Source: Megalopta genalis (taxonomy: Eukaryota > Arthropoda > Insecta > Hymenoptera > Halictidae). Taken from it: a stretch of DNA of 64,000 bases. Numbering within the stretch: position 1 is the first letter of the stretch; the number at the start of each line of letters is the position of its first letter. Below the pieces are notes generated by a model that was not told the origin of the DNA, made no database searches, and worked only from the letters and a program-made list of their open reading frames with translations. The DNA lies in NCBI RefSeq assembly GCF_051020955.1, contig NW_027476164.1, positions 62,001 to 126,000 of the forward strand, in the 5' to 3' direction. The position numbers and the translations under genes were made by a program. Shown one piece after another: positions 62,901-64,000 of the stretch.

Positions 62901-64000
62901 AAGCTATATCACTTATATCGCAAGTGTTTGAAGCTAAATCATTTGTTTTGCATGGATTTGAAGCTAAACCTTCTACAAAGCATTGATTTGAAGCTTAATC
63001 ATCTGTCTCGCATGGATTTGAAGCTAACTCGTGTGTTTCTCCTACATTGGAAGCTATATCAGTTATATCGCAAGTATTTGAGCTAAATCATTTGATCCGC
63101 ATGGACTTGAAGCTAACTCGTTTGTTTCGTCTGCATTTAAAACTATAGCACTTATATCGCAAGTACCTGAAGCTGAATCATTTGCGTCGCATGTGTTTGA
63201 AGCAAAACCTTCTACATCTCATTGATTTGCAGATAAATCATGTGTTTCGCATGGATTTCTAGCTAACTCGTTTGTTCCGCCTGCATTTGAAGCTATATCA
63301 CTTATATCGCAAGTGTTCGAAGCTAAATAATTTGTTTTGCATGGATTTGAAGCTAATCCTTCTACATAGCATTGATTTGAAGCTAAATCATGAGTTTCGC
63401 ATGGATTAGAAGCTAACTCGTTTGTTTCGTCTGCATTTGAAGCTATATCACTTATATCGCAAGTATCTGTATCTAAATAATTGGTTTCGCATGGATTTGA
63501 AGCTAAATCTTCTACATCGCATAGATTTGAAGCTAACTCGTTTGTTTCTCCTGCATTTGAAGCAATATCACTTATATCGCATGTATCTGACGCTAAGTCA
63601 TAAGTGTCGCATGGATTTGAAGCTAAACCTTTTCCATCGCTTTGATTTGAAGCTAAACCTGCTACATCGCTTTGATTTGAAGATAAACCTTCTACATCGC
63701 ATTGATTTGAAGCTAACTCGTTTGATTCGTCTGCATTTGAAGCTATATCAGTTATATCCCAAGTGATTGAAGCTAAATCATTTGTTTCGCATGGATTTGA
63801 AGCTAAACCTTCTACATCGCATTGATTTGAAGCTAAATCATTTGTTTTGCATGGATTTGAAGCTAAACCTTCTACATAGCATTGATTTGAAGCTTAATCA
63901 TGTGTTTTGCATGGATTTGAAACTAACTCGTGTGTTGCTCCTGCATTTGAACCTATATCACTTATATAGCATTTATCTGATGCTAAATCATTTGTGTCGC
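56951..64000. repeat. Right flank, flank-type subfamily with units of about 1.41 kb
   Basis: From about 56950 the core-type C and E monomers give way to flank types (TTATATCGCAAG, ACCTTCTACATCGC) with added variants TTTGTTTTGCATGG, TTCCATCGCTTTG and ATTATATCCCAAGTG. The marker CATTTAAAACTATAGC stands at 57522, 58783, 60194, 61724 and 63134. This defines units of 1261, 1411, 1530 and 1410 bp plus a partial one to the window end. The first is 150 bp (one HOR) short. The third has a replaced interior (60.5-61.6 kb) with core-like TATGTCACAAG monomers. The fourth has a 1-bp deletion near 63079 (TATTTGAGC). Confidence 0.9.

Larger units (their letters stand above)
1..64000. repeat. 64-kb tandem-repeat (satellite-like) array, 30-bp monomer
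   Basis: Every part of the window reads as copies of a 30-bp monomer with the near-constant core TTTGAAGCTAA followed by a variable half that usually ends in TTCGCATG, TTCGCATT or ATCACAAG. A clear run is 12022-12201, six consecutive monomers in register. I saw no unique segment as long as two monomers. Both window edges lie inside the array, so its true length is larger. The single-family composition and size fit eukaryotic satellite or giant minisatellite DNA. No prokaryotic array of this size and purity is familiar to me. Function is unknown. A structural role (centromeric, pericentromeric or subtelomeric heterochromatin) is inference only. Confidence 0.97.

Noticed and set aside
1..64000. 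CRISPR array (30-bp periodic repeats)
   Set aside because: The repeats are directly adjacent with no unique spacers. What varies between copies is five recurring variants, not unique inserts, and no cas-like genes are present.
1..64000. CENP-B box
   Set aside because: The monomer shares only TTCG with the CENP-B box. The downstream A and CGGG positions that matter for binding are not matched.
1..64000. Telomeric or rDNA-spacer repeat
   Set aside because: There are no G-rich short telomere motifs, and no rRNA or tRNA-like sequence appears anywhere in the window.
1..64000. 30-bp monomer as an old duplication of a 15-bp unit
   Set aside because: The two halves share ATTTG at the same place but only about half of their positions overall, too little to separate from chance in AT-rich DNA.

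Overview
The whole 64-kb window is one uninterrupted tandem-repeat (satellite-type) array. I found no stretch of unique sequence, no convincing protein gene, no RNA gene and no mobile element. The building block is a 30-bp, AT-rich monomer whose left half (around TTTGAAGCTAA) is nearly invariant and whose right half defines five variants, here called A to E. They follow each other in the fixed order A-B-C-D-E and give a 150-bp higher-order repeat (HOR) that can be followed almost from end to end. A clean single-family array of this length suggests a eukaryotic genome (pericentromeric, subtelomeric or other heterochromatic satellite, or a giant minisatellite). The sequence itself does not identify the species.

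Layout. Positions 1 to about 3020 are a diverged left flank with many single-base indels. About 3021 to 56950 is a homogenised core in which the monomer phase is kept for kilobases at a time. About 56951 to 64000 is a right flank built from a related but different subfamily, organised in units of about 1.41 kb. The core is a mosaic of nested tandem duplications, including steps of 600, 753, 833, 840, 930, 1050 and 1170 bp, a near-perfect 6357-bp duplication (15571-28284) and a 6535/7161-bp duplication (35925 to about 49360). Blocks also recur at long range, with offsets of about 11.2, 11.3, 17.2 and 17.5 kb. This is what repeated unequal exchange or gene conversion produces.

Coding potential. 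Because 30 is divisible by 3, any frame that is open in one monomer stays open across many, so long open frames arise automatically. Two frames are unusually open. One is a minus-strand frame encoding a Cys-containing decapeptide repeat (for example CETNDLASNP), open for up to 414 codons at 48581-49822. The other is a plus-strand frame encoding a basic decapeptide (for example MDLKLNHVFR), open for up to 356 codons at 10915-11985. Both are broken by recurrent stops and frameshifts and have no non-repeat ends, promoters or splice context that I can defend. I therefore annotate the window as non-coding satellite and keep a decayed or intron-split giant repeat protein as a low-probability alternative.
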